NCBI GenBank assembly: GCA_024451685.1
Contig: JAMXCW010000002.1
Span: forward strand, 1 to 64,000
Length of the DNA stretch: 64,000 nucleotides
Direction: 5' to 3'
From: Candidatus Bathyanammoxibius amoris
GTDB lineage: Bacteria > Planctomycetota > Brocadiia > Brocadiales > Bathyanammoxibiaceae
Positions 37,747-46,716 of this stretch are shown here, in pieces. Numbering within the stretch: the first letter of the stretch is position 1; each line of letters begins with the position of its first letter. The notes beneath the pieces are model-generated. The model saw only the letters and a list, made by a program, of their open reading frames with translations, was not told where the DNA came from and ran no database searches. A program made the translations under genes and the position numbers.

Positions 37747-38757
37747 TCAAACACAAAGGCCCAGGATGAGCAACAGGACTGCCGCAGCAAGGAAGTGCTG
37801 GGAGACGTCAACAAGTATGCTTTTCTCCCTTATCCCCACTATTTTCCTGTGTTTTTCTATGGCAGAGCGGAAGATGTCTTCCAATTCTTCCCCCGTCGCG
37901 TCATGCACGTAGCTGCCGCCTGAAAGCTGAGCGATCTCGCTTAGAAAAGACGGGTTGGGGCGCGTCTTAATAATCTTGTCATGCTGGTCTTTCTCATAAC
38001 CTACGGTAACGCCGTACCTGTCTTTTTTGGGGATGCGTGTCGCCCTATTGGGATCCCCTATGCCTATCATATATAGCGAAATGTTCTTCTTTTCAAGTAG
38101 TAATCTTATCGCCTCGGCTACCTGGCTTCTCACACCTATCTGCTCCTCACCGTCGGTCAGCAATATCAGCACCTTCTCGACGGGTTTGTCGCTGAAGGAG
38201 TCCATGGATATGAGGAGGGCGTTGCCGATATTTGTGCCATAAGGCACAACCCTTGAGTAATTCTCGTTTATGAGGTTCAGCAACCTGAGGAAGATGTGCT
38301 CGTAGTCCCGGGTTAGATAGGGCATAAGGGAGAAGGCCTTACCTGCAAACGCCACAAGGCCGACATTGTCGTTATGGAGCGTTTTCACCAGGTTTCTTAT
38401 CTCTGTCTTCGCCCTTTGAAGCCGGTTTGGTTTGACGTCATCTGCCAGCATACTTATGGAGACGTCCAGGGCAAAGACAATCTCCATTCCCTCCTGCTCG
38501 TACTGTTCCTCGGTAGTGAGCCACTTAGGGCCTAAGAGTACCAGGGCCAGCGCGGCGCCCGCAAGGCCGATGGACAGGCCCCTCAGGACGTCTCTAAACA
38601 CCCGGGGGACGCGGCTCTCCCCCGCGACCAGCCCTATGCTGCCAAATTCTCTCAGCCACCTCTTCTTTTTCCAGCAAGAATACAGATAGAGAAAGAAGAC
38701 GGCAAAGCAGATTACGCCTACCGGCCATAGATAAGCATCGTTGTCAAAAACCAGCAT
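37747..38757 (-). CDS. BatA/BatB-like VWA-domain membrane protein
   Basis: The 336-residue protein has a membrane helix near 12-30, a second near 60-78, a von Willebrand factor A domain (about 88-300) and a C-terminal membrane helix (about 318-336). The metal-ion-dependent adhesion site is visible as D-V-S-I-S-M-L near 100, with Thr and Asp later (L-L-T-D-G-E-E). It is the second of two VWA proteins in the Bat cluster and starts one base after the TPR gene ends. Such proteins are thought to assemble with MoxR on the membrane. Their function is envelope-related and poorly defined. Confidence 0.87.
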   Translation of the reverse strand: MLVFDNDAYLWPVGVICFAVFFLYLYSCWKKKRWLREFGSIGLVAGESRVPRVFRDVLRGLSIGLAGAALALVLLGPKWLTTEEQYEQEGMEIVFALDVSISMLADDVKPNRLQRAKTEIRNLVKTLHNDNVGLVAFAGKAFSLMPYLTRDYEHIFLRLLNLINENYSRVVPYGTNIGNALLISMDSFSDKPVEKVLILLTDGEEQIGVRSQVAEAIRLLLEKKNISLYMIGIGDPNRATRIPKKDRYGVTVGYEKDQHDKIIKTRPNPSFLSEIAQLSGGSYVHDATGEELEDIFRSAIEKHRKIVGIREKSILVDVSQHFLAAAVLLLILGLCV

Positions 38758-39342
38758 TTACCACCTCAGTCTTGGGCTGCCGCTGTATTGATACTTGTTG
38801 CCCCAGGGGAGCAGTTTAAGGGCCTGAACCCTCTCTTCCCTCTCCTCTTTGTCCGGGCTGAACATCATGGAGAACTGCAATTCGCCCAGACGCATCCTTT
38901 CGAGGTTCTTCTTTGCCTGAAAGTCCGTGTGGTTTATCCGGAGGACGTTTACGTAGCCCTGGGCGGCGTTGACGAAATCAAGTTTGTCGGCAAGCAGGTT
39001 GGCCTCATTGTAGAGAGACCTCGCCCTGAGAACCGGACTATTCGTCCTGGAGGCCTTCTTGAACCTGGCGGCAGCCTCATCTTTTTTCTCCAATAACGTC
39101 AGCACGACCCCGGTGTTGTATTCGAGTACAAGATCCTCCCCGCCCAATAAACGCAGGGCGCCGTTGAGTGTCGAGTTCCTTATCCGTTCGAGGTCCTCCA
39201 AGGCGCTCTTGTACCTGCTCATTGTGATGTCTTCTCTGGCCTTGGCCGTCAGTAGACAACGGTCGCGGACGCCCATCCCATAGGTTATCAGGCAGAGTGA
39301 CAGAAAAGCTATAAACCCCTTTATGATAATTGTCCTGTTCAT
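38758..39342 (-). CDS. TPR-containing BatC-like protein
   Basis: The 194-residue protein has an N-terminal membrane or signal helix (about 7-25) and helical repeats in the pattern of tetratricopeptides (A-L-E-D-L-E-R-I, V-L-T-L-L-E-K-K-D-E-A-A-A-R-F-K-K-A, A-A-Q-G-Y-V-N-V-L). It lies between the two VWA genes, the usual place of BatC. The TPRs would face the periplasm and bind partner proteins. Confidence 0.78.
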   Translation of the reverse strand: MNRTIIIKGFIAFLSLCLITYGMGVRDRCLLTAKAREDITMSRYKSALEDLERIRNSTLNGALRLLGGEDLVLEYNTGVVLTLLEKKDEAAARFKKASRTNSPVLRARSLYNEANLLADKLDFVNAAQGYVNVLRINHTDFQAKKNLERMRLGELQFSMMFSPDKEEREERVQALKLLPWGNKYQYSGSPRLRW

Positions 39343-39354
39343 TTTATCTACACC

Positions 39355-40401
39355 TCAGGGTATCGTTATCCAAATATTTTCTACGGTGACCATTCCAAGA
39401 ACGCAGACGAGTCCAAACAGTGCTGGATAGAAGTAAAGATCCTTCTTGCTGGTAACCTTTTCCAGGAATATTTTGTCTCTCTCAATGGAATCTATCTCCT
39501 TGTAAAATTTGGCTACCTCTACATAATCTTCTTTGTTGAAGTGCGGCCCTGTTATTACTTCCCCGCTCTTCATGAAATACGTCCCTCCGGTGGTCATTAC
39601 ACCTTTCTTAAGGTCTGATTTTCTTCGGGCCGCCAGTTCCGGTTCCACGCCCGTTTCTGCGGAGGGTTCTACCCCGACGGCATAAACCTTTATGCCAAGT
39701 CTTGAGGCCAGTCTGAGCGGCCTTGCGGGGTTTATACCCACGTTATATATGCCGTCGGTAAAGAGTATGATTATCCTGTTTTTCTTTGTCCCCAGCTCCT
39801 TGGCAACCTCCAGGGCGTAGTCTCCCAGTTTCTCTCTGTTAATGCTGTGTCTCAACTTCTTAATCTCAAACTTGGTGCCCATGTCACCCTCAATGAGCGC
39901 GATTATGGCGGTGAAAAGCCCCTCGCCGATAGCCGTCTGAAAACCCACCTGAGAGGCATGGATTCTCTTTATGGAATTCTCAAGCAGTGAGTATTCCTGA
40001 GTAGGCAGGACGACGAGCGCCGCGTCTGTGCCGAATATAGTTATGCCGATAAGGTCGTTTGGCCTCTCTCCTACAAAATCCGTGACTATCCCTTTAATCT
40101 CCTCCATGGCGTTGCCCGTCATGCTGAACGAGGTATCTATTGCCATTATCATCTCCCTGCCCTGTGTGTTCACCTCTATCTCCTGCAGGTCTGAGAGCGG
40201 ATGGCAGAGCGCTATAATTGTCGCAGTGACGGCCAGGAACCACAACGCGCGTGGAAGCCTTATCGCTAAGGCCTTGAGCGGAGAGAGCTTCGGCAGCCTC
40301 CCAAGGCTTGAATATCCCACGTATCCACGCCATCTGAACAGCCGGAAGAGTAGATACATGAGCGGTATTAAGAGTAAAAATACGGGTGCTTCCAGGCTCA
40401 T
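39355..40401 (-). CDS. BatA-like VWA-domain membrane protein
   Basis: The 348-residue protein has N-terminal membrane helices (about 5-20 and 55-73), a VWA domain with an intact metal site (I-D-T-S-F-S-M-T-G near 92, L-F-T-D-G-I-Y near 210), and a final membrane helix (about 320-345). The ATG overlaps the stop of the BatD-like gene by 4 bases. It forms a pair with the VWA protein at 37747. Confidence 0.88.
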   Translation of the reverse strand: MSLEAPVFLLLIPLMYLLFRLFRWRGYVGYSSLGRLPKLSPLKALAIRLPRALWFLAVTATIIALCHPLSDLQEIEVNTQGREMIMAIDTSFSMTGNAMEEIKGIVTDFVGERPNDLIGITIFGTDAALVVLPTQEYSLLENSIKRIHASQVGFQTAIGEGLFTAIIALIEGDMGTKFEIKKLRHSINREKLGDYALEVAKELGTKKNRIIILFTDGIYNVGINPARPLRLASRLGIKVYAVGVEPSAETGVEPELAARRKSDLKKGVMTTGGTYFMKSGEVITGPHFNKEDYVEVAKFYKEIDSIERDKIFLEKVTSKKDLYFYPALFGLVCVLGMVTVENIWITIP

Positions 40402-41762
40402 TTGTCTTCGCCGCCAGGCTGGAGCAGCTCCTCAATCCTGCCGATTAGCTCCTCAACCTTTTTTCTTTCCAGGCTTCCGCCAAAAATCTGCGTGTCCAGT
40501 CCCCTGAGTATCTCCTCCGAGGGCAGGGCTATCTCTGCGGGTATCCTGGTGAGCATTTCGGAAGTGGTTATCGCCAACGCCTTTTCCCTTGGCATGTTTG
40601 ATAGTGACCCGAGATAGACCCTCAGCGCCGTATCCACGCCCTCCAGATGCTTTCGGTCCTGGTATTTCTCTCCGCTGAAGCGGAACGAAGACAGGAGCGC
40701 CCTTAACCCCTGCACTACCAGTTCGGGTGTTTCAGACGGCTCCTCTTTGGGAGGAAAGAAGTTCTCCCTGATGCTGCGCAGCCCCGCCGGAACAAGCACG
40801 AGGAGAAAGAGGGAGACGCCAAGGAATATCAAGAAGTAGCCCCTGAAGTAAAGCTCGCTCCTACTGTAGGTTATCGGTCCTTTTTGGCCCTCCAGCGGGA
40901 CATCCACCACCTTAAGGAGTTTATTGATGATAACGGGGACAGGCTGTGTTTGTACTTCCTCCATTTCTACGACCTTTTGCTTCTCGCCGCCCAGTCCATC
41001 CGGCTTATAATAGAATACGGAGACCGGGGGTATCTCGTACTTCCTCTTCTCTCCCCCCATCTCGTAGATGGATAGATAGTAGTCAAGCTTCAGCTTCTTT
41101 ATCTGTGGTGTCTCTTCATGCTGGAAAGACGAGTGTAAGAGGACAAATGGCTCAAAACTGACCTCCTGTAGATTTTTTAACAGTATCTCCGTATCCTTTT
41201 CATAAAGGATTGTAAGGTGGTAACGTATTATGTCCCCAATCTGGATGACGTCTTTATCGACCTTGCCTATTATTGTCAGAGGGACCTTCTTTACGGTTAT
41301 GGGAGTTGAGGTGGCCAGCCCCTCCATCTGTGCCACTTCGTCTACAAACGAGACGCCGAAGGAGGGTACCGTATACTTGCCCTCTTTTGCGTCTTCCGGG
41401 AGGGACAGGATATACTGAATGACCCTAAAGTCTCGTTCGTTGTCAAATATCTGTCTCTCCCCGACGGTTACGTTGTCTACCTTAAACGGCGAGAGGTCAA
41501 CATCCATCAGGTCCTCAAAGTGGACGTTTATCCCCAACCTCCAGATTACCTGCACCGTGAGTATCAGGGCCTTGCCGGTCACCAGTCTGTGTGTACCCGG
41601 GAAGATCCAAATCTCTATGGGCTTTGTTTCGGTCTTTTCAAGCATGGCGGTGGGAGAGGGTGGTTCGGGAGTCGTTTCCGGGGCATACTGGGCACTTACA
41701 CAAAACGGGTATAAACACAATACAATAAAGAAGGTTATGACTATGACAATGAACCTCTTCAT
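40398..41762 (-). CDS. BatD-like membrane protein
   Basis: From the ATG at 41762, which overlaps the DUF58 stop as ATGA, the product has 454 residues. A signal peptide (1-25) is followed by two or more beta-sandwich domains (about 40-290) with the pattern I-G-D-I-I-R-Y-H-L-T-I. A membrane helix lies near 320-340. The last 110 residues are a helical cytoplasmic region. This matches BatD/oxygen-tolerance-like proteins in position and layout. An upstream start at 41825 would destroy the signal peptide and is rejected. Confidence 0.78.
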   Translation of the reverse strand: MKRFIVIVITFFIVLCLYPFCVSAQYAPETTPEPPSPTAMLEKTETKPIEIWIFPGTHRLVTGKALILTVQVIWRLGINVHFEDLMDVDLSPFKVDNVTVGERQIFDNERDFRVIQYILSLPEDAKEGKYTVPSFGVSFVDEVAQMEGLATSTPITVKKVPLTIIGKVDKDVIQIGDIIRYHLTILYEKDTEILLKNLQEVSFEPFVLLHSSFQHEETPQIKKLKLDYYLSIYEMGGEKRKYEIPPVSVFYYKPDGLGGEKQKVVEMEEVQTQPVPVIINKLLKVVDVPLEGQKGPITYSRSELYFRGYFLIFLGVSLFLLVLVPAGLRSIRENFFPPKEEPSETPELVVQGLRALLSSFRFSGEKYQDRKHLEGVDTALRVYLGSLSNMPREKALAITTSEMLTRIPAEIALPSEEILRGLDTQIFGGSLERKKVEELIGRIEELLQPGGEDK

Positions 41763-42625
41763 CCCTTCACCGCCCTTCTTGTCCTCGCCCTTTTCTCGAA
41801 GAAGTTTGCGAGCATGTTCACCCATACTCCCTCGTCTTCTCCTGTCTTTACGACTAAGTAGTCCAGACCGAGGCGTATAAACAGTTTGGCAAACCGTTCT
41901 CCCGTAAGAGGTTGCGAGAGGTCCAGGAAGCCAAACTCCCGGCTTTCCATGTCGCGCACCGCCAGAAAGGCCCTTGCCCCGGGAAGCACGTCCTCACGCT
42001 CGTCCTTAATCACAATGGGGATTACCTCGTGCTTCTTTGAAAGGGTGGATAAAGAGGCATGATAATTCTCTTCTGCGATAAAGTCAGACAGAATGAATAC
42101 CACACTGGGAGCCAGGCTAAGACTGTTGACATAGACAAAGGCGGCATCCAGGTCTGTGAGTGTGCCGTGTGGTTCTTCCGCCTTCAGCGCGCTCATCAGC
42201 CTGAGGAGCTGTCTCTGGTTTAAGTTCGGAGGGAAATATCTCTCCACACGGTCGGTAAAGGTGAGAAGCCCGACAGGGTTGCCGCTCTCTCCCACCACCT
42301 CTGTCAGTATGGAAAGGACAGAGAACAGGACGTCTTCCTTTATTACCTCTCTTGCGCCGAATTTCCTGGAAGCACTTTTGTCAATGAGAAACAGCACCGA
42401 AGTCCTCCGGTCAGGGAGGCTGACTCTTATGTGAAGGCTCCTAGTCCTTGCCGTTGTCTTCCAGTCGATGGCGCGGAGGCTGTCACCGGGCTGATATTCC
42501 CTTATCTCGTCGAGTTCAAGGCCCCTCGGGCCAGTAACCGAACCGGTGAAAGGACCCTCGAACAGGCTTGAGGCGAGCCTGCGGAAATATAGTTGGATTT
42601 TTCTAGTTCTCGTCCTTTGGGTCAT
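41759..42625 (-). CDS. DUF58 protein of the MoxR/Bat cluster
   Basis: The 288-residue soluble protein has the DUF58 signature G-P-R-G-L-E-L-D-E-I-R-E-Y-Q-P-G-D near 30-47 and D-W-K-T-T-A-R near 54. A VWA-like fold follows with L-I-D-K-S-A-S near 80. Family members normally accompany a MoxR ATPase. It starts 2 bases after moxR ends. Confidence 0.9.
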   Translation of the reverse strand: MTQRTRTRKIQLYFRRLASSLFEGPFTGSVTGPRGLELDEIREYQPGDSLRAIDWKTTARTRSLHIRVSLPDRRTSVLFLIDKSASRKFGAREVIKEDVLFSVLSILTEVVGESGNPVGLLTFTDRVERYFPPNLNQRQLLRLMSALKAEEPHGTLTDLDAAFVYVNSLSLAPSVVFILSDFIAEENYHASLSTLSKKHEVIPIVIKDEREDVLPGARAFLAVRDMESREFGFLDLSQPLTGERFAKLFIRLGLDYLVVKTGEDEGVWVNMLANFFEKRARTRRAVKG

Positions 42626-42627
42626 CT

Positions 42628-43605
42628 TTATTCAAGTCTTGGCACCGTCTCAAGCATGTCTCTTATGACTTCATCAGGGTCTATGTCGCTGGACTCTGCC
42701 TGGTGGGTCAGAATTACCCTGTGTCTGAGTACGGGGTAGGCCATGTCCTGTACGTGCTCCGGTAGCACTGTGTCGTCGCCCTTGATAAACGCGTATGTCC
42801 TCGCGGCCTTGGCCAGAGAGATAGAGGCCCTGGGTGAAGCGCCATAAAGCACCACACCCTTTATGAAACCGTTTGTGCTCTCTTCAGGCCTTGTCGCCCT
42901 TACAACCCTCGTAGAATATCTTACAATCGGGGATTCATCTTTAAGCGGGAACCACTCGGTTATATGGTGTCTGAGCTGAATTATATCATGCGGGTTGAAT
43001 ACCGCCTTTACGCCAGGTTCTTTATCCGTAACCTGTCTTTCCGTGATGGTTCTCTCCTCGGTGTAGGAGGGGTATTCTATCCTCAACTTCAGCATAAACC
43101 TGTCCACTTCAGCCTCCGGGAGGAGGTACGTGCCCGTCACCTCAATGGGATTCTGGGTGGCCAGTACGAAGAAGAGTTTTTCCAGGGCATAGGAGGTGCG
43201 GCCTATGGTGACCTGCCGTTCCTGCATGGCCTCCAGCAGCGCACTCTGGACCTTGGCCGGGGCACGGTTTATTTCGTCTGCCAGCAGGAGGTTGGTAAAG
43301 ACAGGGCCCTTATGGATGGTGGCCTTCATGGTGGCAGGCTCTATCATCTCGAAGCCTATAATGTCCGCAGGGATAAGGTCCGGGGTGAATTGTATGCGGT
43401 GGAATTTGGAGTCTATCGCCTGTGCCAGGGTCTTAACAGTGATGGTCTTGCCAAGGCCCGGGTAGCCCTCAAGCAGGATGTGCCCCTCTGAGAGAAGGGC
43501 CACAAGTATGCCCTCAATAAGCCCTTCCTGCCCGACTATAACCTTTCCTACCTCGACCTTAAGGGCCTCTATCTTTTGCCTCAGGTCTTCTATCGATACC
43601 TGCAA
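42628..43605 (-). CDS. moxR: MoxR-family AAA+ ATPase
   Basis: The 325-residue AAA+ chaperone has Walker A G-Y-P-G-L-G-K-T at about 42-49, Walker B L-L-A-D-E-I-N-R-A near 107 and sensor A-T-Q-N-P near 150. MoxR ATPases act with VWA proteins in assembling or activating complexes. It is the first gene of a minus-strand operon of eight genes, behind a promoter at 43693-43721. Confidence 0.95.
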   Translation of the reverse strand: MQVSIEDLRQKIEALKVEVGKVIVGQEGLIEGILVALLSEGHILLEGYPGLGKTITVKTLAQAIDSKFHRIQFTPDLIPADIIGFEMIEPATMKATIHKGPVFTNLLLADEINRAPAKVQSALLEAMQERQVTIGRTSYALEKLFFVLATQNPIEVTGTYLLPEAEVDRFMLKLRIEYPSYTEERTITERQVTDKEPGVKAVFNPHDIIQLRHHITEWFPLKDESPIVRYSTRVVRATRPEESTNGFIKGVVLYGASPRASISLAKAARTYAFIKGDDTVLPEHVQDMAYPVLRHRVILTHQAESSDIDPDEVIRDMLETVPRLE

Positions 43606-43692
43606 GGTATTTGGCCTTTATAAGATGAGCCGATAATACGATAAACGTATATCCTGCCGTTTAGAGCACTCCTGTGGAACAGGCACTAAAGC

Positions 43693-43721
43693 ATTATATA
43701 TTCATTCACTATCACAGGCAA
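43693..43721 (-). promoter_or_regulatory. Promoter of the moxR-bat operon
   Basis: On the minus strand TTGCCT (43721-43716), 17 bases, TATAAT (43698-43693), about 90 bases upstream of moxR. Confidence 0.65.
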
Positions 43722-43809
43722 GTACTTAGTCAGTCAACGTCTCGTAAGATAATATGACAGGAAGACAGCTCAATGTGAGGCGGGCCGTTTCGAACGTTGC
43801 GGCTATAAT

Positions 43810-44256
43810 CTACTCTTCCGGCTCAGACCTCATAACTATTCTTGGGTTTTTTCCCCTGTAGACCTCCATAAATGTGTCGTTTTCCAGTGCCGTCGTGACA
43901 GGTTCCATCAGTTTGTTGTACTCCTGTACATATTTCAGGTATTCTCTCGGACATTCCTTGTACACCATGTAAAGGCTCAATACCCTGATTGAGTCCGGCG
44001 GGTCGAGAATGGCGAACTGCATGGTCTCCGTCCATGACAGCCTGTCAAGCTCTCCCTCCAGAAGCGGATCGCCCTGCCGGTACGGGCGTTTATCTTTAAA
44101 ATGTTTCTGGTACCATGTTGTGGCCAGGTAAAAATGTTCGTCCTCGTCGGGACGTTCCCCTTTTACCTTGTCATAGATTTGTCTGGTAATTAACAGGATA
44201 TTCTTCGTAACAACCTGTTGCTGTGTCGGATCTAATCCTGACCTCTTGAAACTCAT
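43810..44256 (-). CDS. Hypothetical protein
   Basis: From the ATG at 44256 the product has 148 residues. It is hydrophilic and mostly helical (V-T-K-N-I-L-L-I-T-R-Q-I-Y-D-K-V, Y-L-A-T-T-W-Y-Q-K-H-F, Y-L-K-Y-V-Q-E-Y-N-K-L), with no signal peptide. The open frame extends to 44361, but the extra residues are Arg-rich and unlike the rest. AGAGG precedes the chosen start. Function unknown. It stands alone upstream of the moxR promoter. Confidence 0.6.
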   Translation of the reverse strand: MSFKRSGLDPTQQQVVTKNILLITRQIYDKVKGERPDEDEHFYLATTWYQKHFKDKRPYRQGDPLLEGELDRLSWTETMQFAILDPPDSIRVLSLYMVYKECPREYLKYVQEYNKLMEPVTTALENDTFMEVYRGKNPRIVMRSEPEE

Positions 44257-44476
44257 ATGACGCTCATAGCCTCTATTTAACGCATACTTCCCACCGCGAA
44301 GACGGCTATTATATAAGCTTCCGCGGATGCGGACAAGCCTCTTTAGTCGCGCGGAAAACACGCTACCATTTCCTTTTTCGCGGATAGAGTCTTTTTTTGT
44401 TTTCTAAGTCGGTGAGGAATGGTATCTTATTCGACACGGGGATAAAGAGGGGATACAAGATTAGAGAGGAATATGT

Positions 44477-44779
44477 ATGGGAAATGACATAAGAAGCTCA
44501 AGGTTGACCGGGCTTATCGCCGGGTTGCTCATGGCGATTCTGGCGGTCGTGGTAATCCAGTTCCTTCTGTCTTTTTACGGGATGTCCAAGCTGCCGGAGA
44601 GACTTAAGGTCCCCGATGTATCTGGCACCAATGGTGGGGTTTACACCGTAGTGCCTGTTGATCCCGGCACGTCTGGGTACTTCGGCAGGGTCATTTTGAC
44701 CAACAAACAGACCGGTGAGTCATGGATAATCTTTCCAAAGGGCCGTGCGGTCAAGGTGGAACTACCGGAAGAAGAATAA
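44477..44779 (+). CDS. Small membrane-anchored protein
   Basis: The 100-residue product has one N-terminal membrane helix (about 11-33) followed by a small beta-like domain (G-V-Y-T-V-V-P-V, G-R-V-I-L-T-N-K-Q-T-G-E-S-W). GAGAGGAA precedes the ATG. No family recognised. Together with the next gene it forms a small plus-strand unit. Confidence 0.62.
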   Translation: MGNDIRSSRLTGLIAGLLMAILAVVVIQFLLSFYGMSKLPERLKVPDVSGTNGGVYTVVPVDPGTSGYFGRVILTNKQTGESWIIFPKGRAVKVELPEEE

Positions 44780-44811
44780 TAGTACACCCTTGCGCTAAGG
44801 ACAACCGAATA

Positions 44812-44994
44812 ATGAAGAACACAGACATGATGCCCGTTTTGTGCCTTATGTGTGCGGTGTTATTGTGGCTAACTGTCTCCGTACTTGTCCTCTCCGGTGG
44901 TCTCACCCCCGTACCTGTAGCCCTCGAGGCAGGCATTTACTGTCTTGGCGTAGTCCTTATCGTGGAGGGATTTCTCCTGGAAATCCGCCGGTAA
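44812..44994 (+). CDS. Small two-helix membrane protein
   Basis: From the ATG at 44812 the product has 60 residues with two membrane helices (about 6-25 and 32-55). It follows the preceding gene by 32 bases on the same strand. Function unknown. A longer reading from 44722 would overlap the previous gene and adds a non-hydrophobic, improbable N-terminus. Confidence 0.5.
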   Translation: MKNTDMMPVLCLMCAVLLWLTVSVLVLSGGLTPVPVALEAGIYCLGVVLIVEGFLLEIRR

Positions 44995-45100
44995 AGGCGC
45001 AACGTGTTTTCGGGCTTGTTTTCAGCACAAATTTATGTATAAACTGTGCCGTGCGCTATTATAAATACCTGCATAACCTGCTCAATGCCTCGAAGATGCC

Positions 45101-45247
45101 GTGTATGTAGAGAAGGAATCCGGGGGGACAAGAAGGATTATCCTCACAGCAAACACCGCGGACCTCCAGAAATTCTTTTTGGAATATGCTGAACACCCCA
45201 AGGCATTTAAGCAGCTGGACTCATTACATCGTATGCCGGCCGAGTAG
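45101..45247 (+). pseudogene. C-terminal gene fragment
   Basis: An open frame from about 45079 to the TAG at 45245-45247 reads as protein-like sequence (D-A-V-Y-V-E-K, I-I-L-T-A-N-T-A-D-L-Q-K-F-F-L, H-P-K-A-F-K-Q-L-D). It resembles the end of exported proteins whose last domain has L-T-A-x-T-x-x-L-Q-x-F-L...F. There is no good start or ribosome binding site (GTG 45101 at best), and an in-frame TAA lies just upstream. It is probably the remains of a longer gene. Confidence 0.4.
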
Positions 45248-45406
45248 CCATCCGGCGGATTGCCGGAAATACCCATTCTACACCAGGCTCATTATGCTTG
45301 ACTATGGTTGCAGATAGCGGTAAATCCCGGCAACAGAGAAGCTCACCTCGGGGCATCTAGAAACTTATCACCCAATAGTCTAAACCTGTAGAAGGGGGGA
45401 GTAACG

Positions 45407-45463
45407 ATGGCCGAGTTCTTAATGGGATTGTTGCTAGGCTTGTTTTTAGCAGTTATATTTTAA
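45407..45463 (+). CDS. 18-residue membrane microprotein
   Basis: ATG at 45407 to TAA at 45461-45463 encodes M-A-E-F-L-M-G-L-L-L-G-L-F-L-A-V-I-F, a single Gly/Leu-rich membrane helix. The ribosome binding site AAGGGGGGAG is strong and at good distance. Small single-helix proteins of this type often bind and tune larger membrane complexes. It stands alone in a 400-base stretch between a gene fragment and rnpB, on the opposite strand to rnpB. Confidence 0.5.
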   Translation: MAEFLMGLLLGLFLAVIF

Positions 45464-45618
45464 AGGCTCACTGGTTATAGCCGAACAGGATTTTGTATCA
45501 GTCAGGCAGAAAACCCGGTGAAACTCCGGGCGTGCCGGGTGGCATAACTGCCCTTGGACTGGAAACAGAAAGGGGCTGTTATGCCTTGCCTGCTGAGTCT
45601 TAAAGCGATAAGAAAGCA

Positions 45619-45977
45619 GCCTGGGAGCGGGCAATAAGCCGAGTTTTGTCGTGGGTGACCATTAATCTGGGACGCGCCTTTCAGCACGCCTCAAACGGCT
45701 TACCCGGGGGTCATAGCGAAGCGGGCCGCTTCATCCCCCTCTATTCAGCCTTTCTCCGGGTGGGGTTTACCATGCCGGTCCTGTCACCAGGACCGCGGTG
45801 GGCTCTTACCCCGCCTTTTCACCCTTACCCCTCACCGAAGTGACGGGCGGTATGTTTTCTGTGGCACTTTCCCTGGGATTGCTCCCGGTGGGCGTTACCC
45901 ACCACCCTGCCCTGTGGAGCTCGGACTTTCCTCCCGCCTGCTCGTGGCGTGCGGGCGGCCACCTCGCCTGCTCCCGG
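45619..45977 (-). ncRNA. rnpB: RNase P RNA (M1), type A-like
   Basis: The catalytic RNA of RNase P matures tRNA 5' ends. On the minus strand it contains the universal conserved pieces: GAGGAAAGTCCGAGCTCC near the 5' end, CAGGGAAAGTGCCACAGAAA, the CCGGTAAGGGTGAAAAGG-like core and the 3' ACAAAACTCGGCTTA. The first stem forms between 45970-45975 and 45623-45628 (GGGAGC/GCTCCC). Length of about 360 bases is normal. It starts just after the stop codon of the zinc-ribbon gene on the same strand. Ends are approximate to a few bases. Confidence 0.95.
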
Positions 45978-45981
45978 GCCG

Positions 45982-46716
45982 CTAGCCTTCAGGGAGGCAG
46001 AGTATCTTACCACAGTTCAGGCACGGTATCAGCTCCTGTTTCCTGTGGACCAGGTTGTAGGTCTGGGGAGTCAACTGCATAAAGCAGCCTCCGCACGCCT
46101 GCCCTGATACCTCTACCACCGCTTCACCGTCTTTTTCTACCAACCGCTTATACAGCTCAAGTGATTCTTTATCTATCTGTTGCGCGATTTCCTGCCACGA
46201 CGCCTTTGTTTCTTCGATGTTCTTGTCTAAAACGGCAATTTCGCTTTCCACCGCCACCTTCAGTTCATCGTGTTCCTTTTCCAGTGTCTCCTTCTCTCTT
46301 TTCTGGTCTTTTTCTCCGGCGGTCACGTTTTCCATATCGGCCATCATGGAGAGTATCTTATCCTCCAGAAGGCTCTTGTCCGCTTCCCTTCCTCCTATTT
46401 CAGAGAGGACAGCGCTGTATTCCTTATTGTTGTTTATCTTAAGGAGCTTTTCTCTGGACTTCTGTATTTCTTCCTCTACGCACTTGAGGTCCAGGGACTT
46501 TTTGTCTATTTCTTTCTGGAAGTTCATTGACTCGGTATGCTTTTCTTCCAGGAGGGCCTTCGCCCCTTTGATCTTAGCCTTTGATTCGTTAATGCGGTTT
46601 TGTATTATTCCTTTTCGCTTGCTTGATTCCTGGATTTTATTGTCGATGGACTGGAGCCTTTTAAGCAGTTCCAGCCTGTCCAGTCCGGATTCTTTATTGG
46701 TTACTTCCAATGCCAT
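45982..46716 (-). CDS. C4-type zinc ribbon protein (DUF164 family)
   Basis: The 244-residue protein has a long coiled coil (about 12-185) and a C-terminal zinc ribbon: C-G-G-C near 208 and C-L-N-C near 234, four Cys in all. This architecture is the zf-RING_7/DUF164 family, proposed to bind nucleic acids. Its exact function is undefined. The start overlaps the end of rpoD by 23 bases and the stop lies at the 5' end of rnpB. Confidence 0.87.
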   Translation of the reverse strand: MALEVTNKESGLDRLELLKRLQSIDNKIQESSKRKGIIQNRINESKAKIKGAKALLEEKHTESMNFQKEIDKKSLDLKCVEEEIQKSREKLLKINNNKEYSAVLSEIGGREADKSLLEDKILSMMADMENVTAGEKDQKREKETLEKEHDELKVAVESEIAVLDKNIEETKASWQEIAQQIDKESLELYKRLVEKDGEAVVEVSGQACGGCFMQLTPQTYNLVHRKQELIPCLNCGKILCLPEG

